Assembly (NCBI GenBank): GCA_037157565.1
Contig: JAZHRO010000002.1
Location: 31,888,501-31,952,500 of the forward strand
DNA length: 64,000 nucleotides
Direction: 5' to 3'
From: Thalassia testudinum
Taxonomy: Eukaryota; Streptophyta; Magnoliopsida; Alismatales; Hydrocharitaceae
The position numbers were made by a program, and so were the translations under genes. This document shows positions 44,520 to 55,560 of the stretch, one piece after another. A model generated the notes under the pieces. It worked only from the letters and a program-made list of their open reading frames with translations, was not told the origin of the DNA and ran no database searches. The first letter of the stretch is position 1. Each line of letters opens with the position of its first letter.

Positions 44520-44703
44520 TAACATAAACCATCGGTGGATGACTTAAATCCATTGGTGGATTAGAAAAGTTGACTGGTGTCTTCTCATTTTCCATTGGTG
44601 GATGACTTATATCCACTAGTGAGTTTTCTTTAGCTATCGGTGTTTTCTCAAAATACATCCGTGTATTTATAAAATCCACCGGTGTTGCGTCGAAAATCAT
44701 CAT
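44520..44703 (-). repeat. Palindromic 21-bp minisatellite, cluster 3
   Basis: The most regular cluster: about eight consecutive units with exact 21-bp spacing (for example CGGTGG to TGGTGG near 44531-44558). The minus strand is open and reads uninterrupted heptads such as TPVDFIN, TPVNFSN and PPMDLSH. It lies immediately upstream of the Myb-like pseudogene, in a different frame from it. Confidence 0.88.
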
Positions 44704-46545
44704 AGTTTAGGAAAACATTACGTCATAGTATAGCAATGAAAATCGATACATTTAAACTTATAAAGCTCAAAAAACTATGAGTTTCGAAGTCATTTGCAGG
44801 GAGCATGTATAGCAATTTAATCTCTAAATCAAATAATATATCAATAAGCACAATATTCAATCACAAATAGAATAATCAATTAATGCTAAAAAATGCATCG
44901 TGGAGTAAAAATACAAGAGATAAAAATTGGTGGTTGAAACCACCAAATATTCAACAATTAAGCACAATATCCAAGTCAATTTCTCAATAGTACTCAAACC
45001 AAGTTAGAGCTGACTCCTCAAATCTAACGTTGGTACCAAAGTTCAGACGGCTTAAGTAACAACCCAAACAACTTTGAATTTGCCTAAGTGTTGGGCATGA
45101 AACCTGAGGTTCTATAGTGCAAACCCCCTAATCCTCTTAGAATTTCCTTCTCTCTTTCTTTCTCTTTAGAATCGGGTTAGGGGTTATACAGGTAATCGGA
45201 TCAAAGGCCCAGACTCGTGAGGTGTGAGAACGAGCAAGGGCGTACGTGGGACCTCACCCAGCGCTTCTGAGGCGATAAGGCAACGTAGCTGAAACCTTAT
45301 TAACGCATTTCAAAATTAAAAATGCACGATGTGGGACTATCAGTGTGGGTTCTCTTTGTGTGCACAGCAGCAAATCTCCTCATTGAATTGGCACTGTTGC
45401 TATTGCTCGTTGCTTCGATTGAGGTCCTGGGAAGCTTCACCAGTCGAGTCCACGTTTGTTGGAGGAGGTGGCAGGTTGTATGGTAGTTGGAGAGAGGTGG
45501 ACAATGTTGGAGAAGATGGTGACGACGACGAAGCCCTGGCAAAATACCTGAGATAAGAAAATGGGCGAGGTGACCCAATTAAATAGCTTAGAGGTATCAC
45601 CGAAGGACGACAAGTGCGGTGGTGGTGATTTTGTGGTGTTTGGTGCACGGAGGTGGTCTGTCGAGGTTGAAGAGGGTGTACGTGATGGGTTTGGTCGACA
45701 GGGAGGATGAGTGACCAATAAACCCAATTAAGATAGGGCTTTTGGTCAGTGAGGTGTGAGAGAGGTGTGGATGGTCATGGTGTGGTGTTTACATGCGTGT
45801 GGCACCAGTGCAAGCTCATCAGAGATCATGCCAGACGTAGGGAAGATGGAGACGGGACAGTGTGTGTGGTGCGTAAAACCTAAATCTAAGGACCTAAAAA
45901 TGATCTAGAGAGGGATAGAGAGAGTTTGAGGGAACTTAGGAGGAGAGGGAGAGAAGGAAGCATCTGGCATTGGCCGGCTGGAAGCAAGGACAATGGTGTT
46001 AATGGTGAAGGAATTGATGATGAAGAAGAAGCAGAGAGCGCTCTTACTTTGACCAGCATGACACACGACGAAGAGAGGAAGAACATAGGCCTTCCAATTA
46101 GTCGATTAGTCAGCTGGAGGAGGAAGGCGGAGGAGGTCGGTGGAGCTTAGAGGACAGTGGCCGGAGGAGGAAGAGGAGGGTTGTTTCCGATCGTTCCTTG
46201 GCTAGGGAAAACATTAGGAGTTTGTAGAGTTTATATAAAGGGTGATTTGGACCTCAAATTCAAGGAATTCATGAGATTGAGTCGTGATTTTGGCAATTTG
46301 AGATCCCTAAAATCTCAAGCTTGCTACCATTCTATGGTCCAAACTAGGATCTATGGCTGGGTTCGATTGATTGGGAAGCTTCTCAGGATCAATCCCACCA
46401 AATTTGGAGGGATTTAACTTAAGGTTGAAGTAGAAACCCTTAATTAAAGTCCAATGGTGTTGGGTTGTGATCTTGTTCACACTGTTCATGGTGGCAGGGA
46501 CCTTTTTGTGAAGATGATGAGAAGTTAGGGGCATTTTGGTGATTG
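44704..46545. other. Unassigned stretch left of a solo LTR
   Basis: AT-rich to ~45030, then mixed sequence with purine-rich runs (45895-45960, 46100-46190). Frames on both strands are short and compositionally biased; none matches a family I recognise. It continues at 48343 across the solo LTR, with which it was contiguous. Confidence 0.5.
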
Positions 46546-47160
46546 AACATTGATGTAAACACATTTACACCACTTAAGATGTCTATTTATACATGTTCTT
46601 AAACATAGGATTGCATTGCATGCTATAAAATTGCATAACATGCATCATCTTGCATTTAGAGTAGTTTGAATAAAATGAAAGTTAATTGTCTCCTTTTATG
46701 TGCTTGGATAGGGCAAACTTTTTATCAAGGCCTCGAATCGAAGATCCAACCGAACAGATGTGATCAGGGCGACGATTGGAGTTCAACGACTCCAAGATCG
46801 CCCCAATCAAGCATCTGTAGCATCAGATAGTGATCGGGGAACCCTAGAAGATCAAGGGCTAAGATGGTGTAAATCTCCACTTCAAACAACAAATCCGACC
46901 ACACAGATGGATTCGGATCGACGATCGCAACCTAACGACACAAAAATCGAGTCAATTCGACACCCGTGGCACCATCTACATCATCCAGAAGATGGACGGC
47001 CAAGATGGCGCCACGTGGTGCCATCTCAGCCATCCAACCAGCCCCCAGCACTGCCGCACCTTCTCTTCTTCAATCAGAGCGTCGCTTCTCCACCGTTGGA
47101 TCAGGATCCAACGGCTGTGGATGCGGCACCTTGAAAATGTCCACACGACCATTTAGACGA

Positions 47161-47213
47161 TGCAACACAGCGGTCCAGCACCTTACCGCGAGGCGCTGGC
47201 GTGGGATCGAGCC
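47161..47213 (+). promoter_or_regulatory. tRNA/SINE-like box A and box B in solo LTR B
   Basis: CAACACAGCGG (box A-like) and GGATCGAGCC (box B-like, 47204-47213) at the same LTR position as in the two LTRs of element B; more decayed. Confidence 0.4.
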
Positions 47214-47578
47214 CCTGCGAACCTCAAATCAGGCGTGGACGAGTGAGCGCGTGGAGTGTCAGATCGCGATCCAATGGCCGCACGCTCCTGATAGCGCCCA
47301 CGCGCTATTGCACGCACGGCGATAACGCGGCATCGCACGTGGGTGGGCGCATGTTGAGGAGCAGGGAAGGCGCAACTTAAGCCATCCGATCTCGCGATTG
47401 GACTGTTGAGATTCAGCGGACGTGCGCAGGCGTTGCGCACGCGGGCAAACGAGCGGGCACGCACACGCCGCCCACTACGCCCACATTCAGACCTTTAGCA
47501 ACGGTTTTATCCATCACTAAAGGTCCTGAATTAATGTTTTTAAAGATGTAATGACCAATTTGCCCCCACTCCTTGCAA

Positions 47579-47588
47579 CTATAAAAGG
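47579..47588 (+). promoter_or_regulatory. TATA box of solo LTR B
   Basis: CTATAAAAGG, conserved in all three LTR B copies at the same place, ~60 bp after the ACCTTTAG inverted repeat. Confidence 0.65.
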
Positions 47589-48342
47589 AGACCCCCTCCA
47601 CAGGAAATTCTCATCCCTTCCTTCTCTTCTCTCCCTCTCCAAAGCTCAAGAGAAGCTTGTCCCAAACCTAGGATGCTTCTCGTGAGATAAAGGCAAATTT
47701 TCGTCCCCCTTCGGAAGTGGATCCTGCGACGACGACGACATGCTGCCCCATTCCCGTTCTTCTGCTTCGTCCTCCTTCATCCTGCTTCATCCTCCTTCAT
47801 CCAAGCGTCGTTCCGTCTGGCTCATCCTCCAAACGACCGTCGAGGAGGATATTTCTCTCTCCATTCTTTTTACTGCTTTCTAGAATAGATTTGCTGCTTT
47901 CTAGAGTAGTTCTACTCGTCCTCCAAGCGATCGTCGAGGAGGATATTTCTCTCTCCATTCTTTTAATGCTTTCTAGAGTAAATTTACTGCTTTCTAGTTG
48001 TAATGTTTAGTGAAACAAACAATCTCTTTAATGATGAATTCCCTGTTCATTCTACATCTCGTTTTGATTTCTATTTGTAATATTCTCTCTCTCTCTTACT
48101 CTCTCTCTCTCTTCTATTTATTGTAAATAGTTAGATAGTTTTAATCAATTAAATTACTTCGTGACAAATAAAATCAAATGGATAGTTTTTAAATCAAACG
48201 TCTGCCTCCCTGTGTTCGACCTGGAATTTCAATTTCGGTATAAATTTTATTTTTTGAACACAAGTTCTTCACTTTTAAACTACAACAACAAGGTTTTAAA
48301 ATCAAACACGTTAGCGTAGCAACTCGTACGTCCAACAAACAT

Positions 48343-48964
48343 GGAACCTAAAGGTTTAAATGTGAAGAATAGAGTTTTTAGGGGCTAAAATGCAAATAGG
48401 TCAAGATGGACTCTGATTGGGCCCAAATTTTGGGGTTAACCTAATTTGGACCTAAGGAATTTAATGAACTTGGAATTGAGTTTTCACCATGTTTGATTGG
48501 TTGAATTACACAGATAACCAAATCAAGGCAAATTCCCATCTAAAACTCTATTCTAGGTTAAAATGGGTTCAGATGGTCAAAGTGAAGGTACAAAACCTCT
48601 TAGAATATTTTAAAATGATATTTAGGAGGTTTATATTGATTTTACCCTGACCATAACCCCTTTAATTTAAGTGGGGCTGATAATTAGGATTTTCAATACT
48701 GTTTTTGCCCTCGAAATGCGTAAAACCTTGATTCAGTCAATGTGAGCCCACTTCTTGGTCTTTAAAGTTCATTTGACCTTTAATTAACCCCTGGGTAACC
48801 CCGTGGTTAATTTTCATTTGTGATCTGCTATTAAAATAATAGAATTAATTCTATTTTCTTGGTTTCTTCTCAGATTAGTTTAGCATGGAATTATGACCCT
48901 TAGATGATCATTTAGGAGCATTTATCATTTGAATCTAACTAATTTTGGCTTGTTAGGACCAATG
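48343..48964. other. Unassigned stretch right of the solo LTR
   Basis: No gene recognised; continuous with the DNA ending at 46545 before the LTR inserted. Confidence 0.5.
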
Positions 48965-49093
48965 ATGGGATTACCATCAATTAGTGACTTTCCTTTATTC
49001 ATCAGTGTATTTACAAAATACATCGCTTTATTACTATAATTCATTGGTGGGTTCCCATTTTCCACCAGTGGATTATTAAAATCCATCGGTGAG
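48965..49093 (-). repeat. Palindromic 21-bp minisatellite, cluster 4, left part
   Basis: Units such as TCCACCAGTGGATTATT. The minus-strand reading gives heptads SPMDFNN, PLVENGN, then PPMNYSN and KAMYFVN. The LINE at 49094 inserted in a unit; AAAATCCATCGGTGAG (49078-49093) is its left target duplication. Confidence 0.85.
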
Positions 49094-49320
49094 AAGAACA
49101 ATGTTAGGGAAGCACTATAACATTTGATGGATAAGGGCAAATAAGATTAAGGATTTGGAGGAGGGAAACCATGAGAGAGAGAGGAAGAGAGAGCGGTCGG
49201 TGTCGGGCAGCGGGCGACGGTGTTGTGGAGGCATCTAAGGCTGAAGAAGGGGGTGAGTGGAAGACGTGGAGGTCAAGGAACTAGAGAAGGGAGCGGGTCT
49301 GGCAGGAGAGGGCTGGTAGG

Positions 49321-50586
49321 ATGACTGAAAACTATCCAAGAAGGCCCTGGAGGAGAATGAACGGCGACGTCCTGTGTTTCAGATGTCGACAAAAGGGGCA
49401 CTTGGCGGCGATCTGCAGAAACCCCTTGATTTTCTTGGCTTGTAGGGGCGAAGGGCACAAATGCGATTCTTGCCCTAGAAGGAAGCCGCTGCATACAAAG
49501 ATGGCATTCTCGCACCCAGGCTGGGTGGTGAAGAAAGAGGCCTGACTGCCACTGCCGCCGACGTTTGGCAGGCATTCAATTGAAGTGGAGATCCCGATAT
49601 CTGAAGAGATCTCTTCTGCAGAGATCATGCTGAGGGGCGCTCTGATTGGTGAGATTATGGTAGGCAAACCATCGATAAAAAGGCTTCAAGATCTGGTATG
49701 CTCCCTAAACCTTTTGTCTGTGGGCTGGAAGGTGGCTATGCTATCCCAATCTCATTTTCTGGTATATGGTTTGGGCATGATGGATGTTGAGCGACTGAGA
49801 TTTCGTTTGAGCTTGTTCGAAGAGGTTATTGTGATCTGGAGAATGGTGTCCCCCTTTGATGGGGCTCTCCCTGATCGACCTCCTCAAAGAGTGGGTTCTA
49901 GGAGGGTTCCTCTTGAGATTAGTGGACTACCATTGCATCTGAGATCTAAGGGAGTTGTTACTAAGATGGTCGCAGGCTTTGCTTCCATCAGTGAAGGGTC
50001 GGAAGTCTTGATTGGAGAAGGGGACATCCGATCTCTTAGAATTGAGGCTGATGTCTTCAATACTGGCTCGATTCCTGACATGGTTACAATCAGATGTGGG
50101 GGTTCCTCATGGCTTATTCGTCTAACAGTGGTTGGACAGGTGCCCGGGTAGTTTGAACAAGGGCAAGTTAAGATGTCTGGAGCCAACATTGAGGTGAGGA
50201 AATAGGATGAAAGGGTCGGTCGCACTTCACCAGATGAAGCTCCTGAGTCCAAAAAGAGGAAGGACTACCACTAGGACTATGTAGAGGAGGACCTGATGGA
50301 AGAGGTTAATGTAGTAGGAGGTTGCAGCCAAGCCTTGGTAGCCAGAGAGGTTGGTTATATGGAGGTTGCTGATAATTCTGAGATAGAATTAGAGGCCCTT
50401 AGTAGCAAAGAGGAGGGTATGACAGGAATGGAACTGGTACTCAGAAATGGCAGTAGAGCTCTCAAAGAGGTGAACCAAGTGCAGTTCTCAGTTCCTGCTG
50501 ATCTGAAATATGGTAGCGGATCCAATCAGAAAAGAGGTTGGGTAGATCCCCTTATATGCTTAGAAGGAGAGGGAAGGAGAACTTGA
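49321..50586 (+). pseudogene. LINE ORF1 (zinc-knuckle RNA-binding protein), pseudogene
   Basis: One frame with stops at 49543 (TGA), 50149 (TAG), within 50200-50275 and at 50584. It starts near ATG 49321. The zinc knuckle CFRCRQKGHLAAIC fits C-x2-C-x4-H-x4-C; a second, FLACRGEGHKCDSC, has lost its first Cys. Order is unusual in that the zinc knuckles come at the N-terminal end of what remains. Next is a ~190-residue region (49585-50151) with ...LISVGWKV-like and IWRMVSPFDGALPDRPPQRV, resembling the DUF4283-type region of plant LINE ORF1. An acidic tail ends near 50586. The protein would bind LINE RNA. The frame then runs on without shifting into ORF2, so the ORF1/ORF2 boundary is set by the stop at 50584 and the ATG at 50671. 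Confidence 0.75.
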
Positions 50587-50670
50587 CCCTATTGCGGAGC
50601 AGACTATTGCAAACTCAATCATGGTTGAGTTTGTGGGTTGTGTGGCTCAAGGGGACCAATCTGGCAAGGA

Positions 50671-51666
50671 ATGAGAGTGTTGACTTGGAATGTGCGTGGG
50701 TTCTGTAATAAGATGAGAAGGACTTCCTTGTGTAGATATCTCTCTAAGTGGGAGATTGATTGTGCTCTCATCCAAGAGACACATGTGGAGATGGAGAATG
50801 GTCAAGAATGGGATTGCTTTAAGCAATCTAGACACACTAATGTTGTGGTAAAGGGTGCATCTGGAAGGTCTGGTGGAATGGCTTTTTGGTGGAGAAAGTC
50901 TTTCCTTTTGGTAATTGAAGTCATTCTTGACAGGCACATGCTTACTTGCAGATGCCAATCTCCCTAAGGAGATATGGAATGGTTTGTGTCATGCATTTAT
51001 GGCCCTTGTGTGGCTGCAGACAGGTCTGGTCTTTGGGAGGAACTCTCTGCAATGCATCAAAGAGTGCAGGAGGTCCCTTGGCTTTTAGGGGGTGACTTTA
51101 ATTGTCATCTCTCAAGTGATGACAGTCCTGGTGGGAGGTTGGACAGTTCAATGGTAGGCTTTCAAATGGTTGTGCAGAATCTGGGAGTGACAGAATACCC
51201 TATTAGTGGAGTGGAGTTCACTTGGAGAAATGGTAGTGGACAGACTTCTAAGTTGGATAGGTTTTTTGGCAATCCTAGCTTGTTGGAGAGGCATCAATTA
51301 TCAGTAGTTATGAACCTTGATAGGCCTTTCTCTAATCACACTCCGCTTGTATGGGATAGTGGGACGAATTCTGACATTGGATCCTGTTTCAAACTCAAGA
51401 GATCTTGGTTTAGGGAGGAGGGGTTTGTGCAAATGGTGTCTCAGTGGTGGCATAACAAGGTAGTGCAAGGGTCTGCCACACAGCAGCTGGCTACAAAGCT
51501 GACAGGCCTGCATGACATGTTGAAAGAATATGGACAGGCAGTGGCATTGATCAGAGAACAAAAGAGGAGGGAGGCTCTGGCAGTGATTAGAGAATTGGAT
51601 CTGAAGGAGTGCAAGCAGTCTTTGAACACCCAGAGCAGCAGCAAAGACAGCAGATGTAGTCTATAG
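50671..51666 (+). pseudogene. LINE ORF2, endonuclease part, pseudogene
   Basis: The AP-endonuclease domain that nicks target DNA. It begins at MRVLTWNVRGFCNKMRR (the WNVRG motif is typical of ORF2 starts). It continues with ALIQETHVE, a TAA at 50965, VSCIYGP, LLGGDFNCHLSSDDSPGG, GVEFTWRNGSGQTSKLDR and PFSNHTPLVW. The catalytic Asn, Glu, Asp and Asn positions look present, but the SDH motif reads SNH. The frame ends with a TAG at 51664-51666, and the reverse transcriptase continues in another frame. Confidence 0.9.
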
Positions 51667-53057
51667 TGGGGGAGGAGGACCTAAAAAGAGAAATGGACTG
51701 GCGTGAAAGATCTCGACACCTATGGCTCAAAGAGGGTGATGCAAACACGAAGTTTTTTCATCTCGCGGCTAGTGCTAGGAGGAGATTCAATCTTATCTCA
51801 TTAGTTAAAGTAGAAGAGAGAACTGTTACTTCTGTTAGTGAAATCAGAACTGAAGCAGGGAAATATTTTAAAGAATTGACCAAGGCTACACCAAGGGGCT
51901 CTTGGAGGATGGCATCGGTGGACTTCCCTAGTGTCAATTGTGATCAGAGAGACATGTTAGTTACTCCTATATCTAAACAAGAAGTATTAAAAGCAATTAA
52001 AGACTTAAACAATGAAGGGGCCCCTGGTCCGGATGGGATTCAGGTTTTCTTTTACAGAGAACTGTGGAGTGTTGTCAAAGTGGATGTATTGAAGGTTATT
52101 CATGAATTTGAACTAGGCAACTCTGGTTTTGAGAGTTTAAATAAATCCTATCTGTTCCTGCTTCCTAAAAAATCAAGTGCGGAGAAGTTTTCTGATTACA
52201 GACCCATTGCACTATCTAATTCTATTTACCTTATTATTAGTAAGATTATAGCCAACAGATTGCAGGAGGTTTTGAAGGACTTGATAATGCCGGTCCAATC
52301 TGCCTTTCTTCCTAGGAGATCGCTACAGGAGTCCTTCATTATGGCACAGGAGATGGTAATGGGATGGCACAGGAGAAAGACCAAGGCCTTTTTATGGAAA
52401 GTAGATTTCTCCAAGGCTTATGATTTGGTCTCTTGGTCATATTTGTGGGAAATCCTTAAAAGAAGGAAATTTCCACCTCAATTGATACAGTGGGTGAAGA
52501 GATGCATCACGACAGCCTCCTTTTCCCCATTAATAAATGGGAAACCATGCCGAACTTGGATTTAGCCCCAATGTGGAGTTAGGTAAGGATGTCCACTTGC
52601 CCCTCTGATTTTCAATCTAGCAGTGGATACATTGGCAAGATATGCATGCAAACTCGCAGCGGATGGATTTATAAGGGGGTATTCAATGGCTAATAACAGG
52701 GCTTTAGCTCCCATCCTCCAATATGCAGACGACACTATTTTTTTTGTGGAAGGGGGGAAGAGGGAAGCACAAGCGCTTTTTTATATGGTTAAGATTTTTG
52801 GTGAGATTTCTGGTCTTAGACTTAATGGAAACAAATCCTCCCTGGTCTGTTTTGGGATGAATGGAATGATTCAGAATTGCATCTCTACCACTTTGGGTAC
52901 ACCTGTGGTCTCATTGCCTATCAAATATCTTGGTTTGCCTCTGAAATGCACTAAAATGAGGAAAGCAAATTGGTCCTTCCTATATGAAAAGGTGGCTACG
53001 AAATTAGAGGGTTGGAGCAGTAGATACCTACGAAAGGGGGGAGGTATATATTACTGA
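51666..53057 (+). pseudogene. LINE ORF2, reverse transcriptase part, pseudogene
   Basis: Continues ORF2 after a frame change near 51666. Motifs in order: RHLWLKEGDANTKFFHLAAS, NNEGAPGPDGIQVFFY, FSDYRPIALSNSIYLIISKI, FLWKVDFSKAYDLVSW (motif A), then two stops (52563-52565 TAG; TAA near 52579) flanking the GVR...GCPLAPLIF motif B. The active box ILQYADDTIFF carries YADD, and GLRLNGNKSSLVCFG follows. The frame ends at 53055-53057 after GWSSRYLRKGG. Family and order are those of plant L1 elements. The two stops in motif B inactivate it. Confidence 0.93.
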
Positions 53058-53133
53058 ATTCTATCATTACATTGATTCCAGTTTTCTTTTCTCTGTTCTC
53101 AAAGCCCCGAAGTCAATTTGGAAAAAACTTGAT

Positions 53134-54199
53134 GTGATGCACAAAAGATTCTTCTGGAAAGGGGCCTCTCACCAAGGGGCTTTTCTTCAACCTTTAAAAT
53201 GGGATTCAATCTGCAAGCCAAAAGAGATTGGTGGCATGGGTGTTAGATCCCTCAAGGAGTTTAATGATGCTTTGCTGTTGAAGTGGGATTTTCGATTGCT
53301 GCAGGGGGAAAAAAATGTGGACAGAGATAGTTCAGGATAGTTATGGGGCTGCCAATGATGAGAAGAATCGCCTAAACCCCCATAAACCATCTTTTTAGTC
53401 TTCGGTGGTGCGTGCCCTGAGGGATAATTGGAGTTTGTTCAAATCCGTATTAGGTGATGGGAAAAGCTTCAAATTCTGGTTGGAGAATTGGGTACCTGGG
53501 GGGGTGATTAAAGATAGGTTCCCCCTTGCTTATGCAGTGGCTTCGGATAAAAATGCTGTGGTGTCTGATTATTGGGATGTGGAGTTTGAGCAGTGGCTGT
53601 TTAATAATGCTATGTGGAATAATCATGAAATAAGAACACGAGCAGAGAATGAACATCTCATGCAAGAACTTGCTGCCTTCAAACCCATGCCTCATGAATA
53701 TGACACATACAAATGGGAGGGTATGTTTTCTTCTACGGCTACCTATGACAAGTTGATTAATTCTTCTAGGATGGCGGAACTTGATGAGGTGGGGAAAAAG
53801 TTATGGAAATTAAAAATACCACTGAAGGTATAAATTTTTTTGTGGCTCTGCAGAAGGGACGGTCTGATTACTGGAGATCTGAGGCACAGGAGAATGGGAA
53901 CTCCAACTCAGTTTTGCCACCTATGTAGGATGCATAATGATTCTAGCACTCATATTTTTTCTTCGTGTGTGATCACTGATTATATATGGAGGAGAGTCTG
54001 TAATGATTCCCTTCCCACATGGGAGAATCTGTGGTGTTATCTTGTGGATGGGAATAATCCATATTTACTTATGGTGGCTGTGTTATGGTCTGTATGGAGG
54101 GCTAGGAATGAGTGTGTTTTTCAGGAGACCCCAGTGAATGTGGATAAGATTGTAAATTATTGCTGGAGTCTCATACAGCAATGGGGTTCGAATATGTAA
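53134..54199 (+). pseudogene. LINE ORF2, C-terminal zf-RVT part, pseudogene
   Basis: Two further frame changes. 53134-53340 encodes MMHKRFFWKGASHQGAFLQP and IGGMGVRSLKEFNDALLLKW. 53405-54199 encodes LGDGKSFKFWLENWVPGG, KLWKLKIPLKV, a TAA at 53831-53833, then FLWLCRRDGLITGDLRHRRM, CHLCRMHNDSSTHIFSSC and VWRARNECVF, ending at 54199. This is the zf-RVT region that follows reverse transcriptase in plant L1 ORF2. The homologous segment of the second LINE at 58919-59770 has CAA where this copy has the TAA at 53831. Confidence 0.92.
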
Positions 54200-54280
54200 T
54201 TGTTTCATTTTTTATTAATAAAAGCTCTCCTGGTTTGCTATCGATGACTCGATAGCATTCCTTTCTTTTTCAAAAAAAAA

Positions 54281-54560
54281 TCCATCGGTGAGTTTGGATT
54301 TTTCCACCAATGTACTCTCAAAATACGCCAGTGTATTACGGTGGACTCTACTTTTCCTACAATAGATCAGTGTGTTCACATCTTCCATCGGTGAATTTCA
54401 TCTTTATCCATCGTTGTGTTACATCTTGGTATTTGCAATAATCCACCTGTGGATTAATACTATGCACCGGTGTGTTTCATACATCCATTTGTGTATTTCG
54501 AAAAACCATCGGTGTATTTGAAAAATTACACCGGTGGTCTTCCATTTCCCATCTATGGTA
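54281..54560 (-). repeat. Palindromic 21-bp minisatellite, cluster 4, right part (cluster 5)
   Basis: The continuation of the array split by the LINE. It contains near-perfect palindromes, for example AATCCACCTGTGGATTA and TGCACCGGTGTGTTTCA. The minus-strand reading includes TPMVFRN and TPVHSIN with one stop; the plus strand is also partly open. Confidence 0.85.
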
Positions 54561-55560
54561 TGTTGCAATCCACTGTTGTATTCCTATTATCAAGCAGGGT
54601 CACTACCATACTACCTTCAACATATTCAACATTCCTAATGCACATTACATTAAAAAGTACCTGAAATGGAGATGACCGAAGATTATCTCCAGCAAACTCA
54701 AGGCCACGCCTGACCTCGTCAATGAGGCTACAATCGATTATCAACAACACATGAATGCAAAACTTACAAATAACACAAGGAACACAATTTCCATATCTAA
54801 TTAGACAATACCCTCTGTAGAAGCTCCCTTCTCGTCCCCTCGCCACTCAGCAAACTTAAAATGCCCACGACAAGCACCATCCAATACCTAAGTTTACCAT
54901 TCCTTATATACAAAGAAGAAGATCTCTGTTGCATTAATCTCATCCACCTTCCAGATAATGTCAGAAGCATGCAAATAGCTTGTGGACATTCCCATCACAC
55001 GCATCTATGAAGTTAGATAATCTTTCACAAGATCTTAAAGCCTCATCCATCCATGGGGAAGGATTCAAATTGACCTATTGCTTTAATACCACCCAAGATA
55101 AAGCAAAAAAGGGTACACGTAGCGACAATGTAACATAGGCTTGCAGGAAAGGAGTAGGGATCATGAGAAAGCAAATCTAAAGCACCATTCCAAGATTACT
55201 TACATATTCTCTTTGGAAATTGAGATTGCACGCTACCATCGATAGAGCTCTCTATTGCCATTACTCTTCCAACAACCATGAGTAATGTGAGCATCATTGT
55301 GAGAGAGATTACACAGTCCTACTCAAGGTCAAAAAGTATATAAATCACGAGATTGTGAGCAGGATTACACAATCCTACCCCTTTGGATGACCTTATGCCA
55401 GGTTTGAGGCCTCACTCCTGATATAGATCAAACTCGGGATTAACTCACCTAAATGGAGGACTACGGCCACAATTACGCTAAACAAATGCTAGACGCTCCC
55501 CTGGTGATGGAGGGATCATTCCCCATTCCCAATCGCTCACACTAGCCACAGGGGGGAGGC
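54561..55560. other. Unassigned stretch
   Basis: No recognisable gene. A minus-strand frame (54846-54553) reads Cys/Ile-rich sequence with no domain I recognise. AGGATTACACAATCCT (55359-55374) is a short dyad. Confidence 0.5.

Larger units (their letters stand above)
46551..48337 (+). mobile_element. Solo LTR of the B family, plus strand
   Basis: 1.79 kb, from TGATGTAAACACATTTACAC to CGTCCAACA, with perfect target duplication AACAT (46546-46550 and 48338-48342). It contains a decayed tRNA-like pair (47161-47213), the ACCTTTAG inverted repeat (47491-47524), the TATA box CTATAAAAGG (47579-47588) and a CT microsatellite (~48079-48118). A short internal duplication is visible: TCGAGGAGGATATTTCTCTC occurs at ~47840 and again at ~47932. 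Confidence 0.93.
49094..54280 (+). mobile_element. L1-type LINE, near full length
   Basis: 5.19 kb ending in an A-tail (54272-54280), with a 16-bp target duplication AAAATCCATCGGTGAG (49078-49093 and 54277-54292, overlapping the A-tail). It encodes a CCHC-containing ORF1 and an ORF2 with AP-endonuclease, reverse transcriptase and C-terminal zf-RVT domains, all on the plus strand. Numerous stops and at least three frame changes make it inactive. A second, 5'-truncated relative lies at 58873-59892. Confidence 0.95.

Noticed and set aside
44464..44703. Minisatellite cluster 3 as a standalone protein gene
   Set aside because: It has no supported start and overlaps the Myb-like start in another frame; the heptads are reported as a repeat property instead.
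45300..46150. Overlapping frames on both strands left of the solo LTR
   Set aside because: They are short, biased in composition and without recognisable motifs; I could not support a gene.
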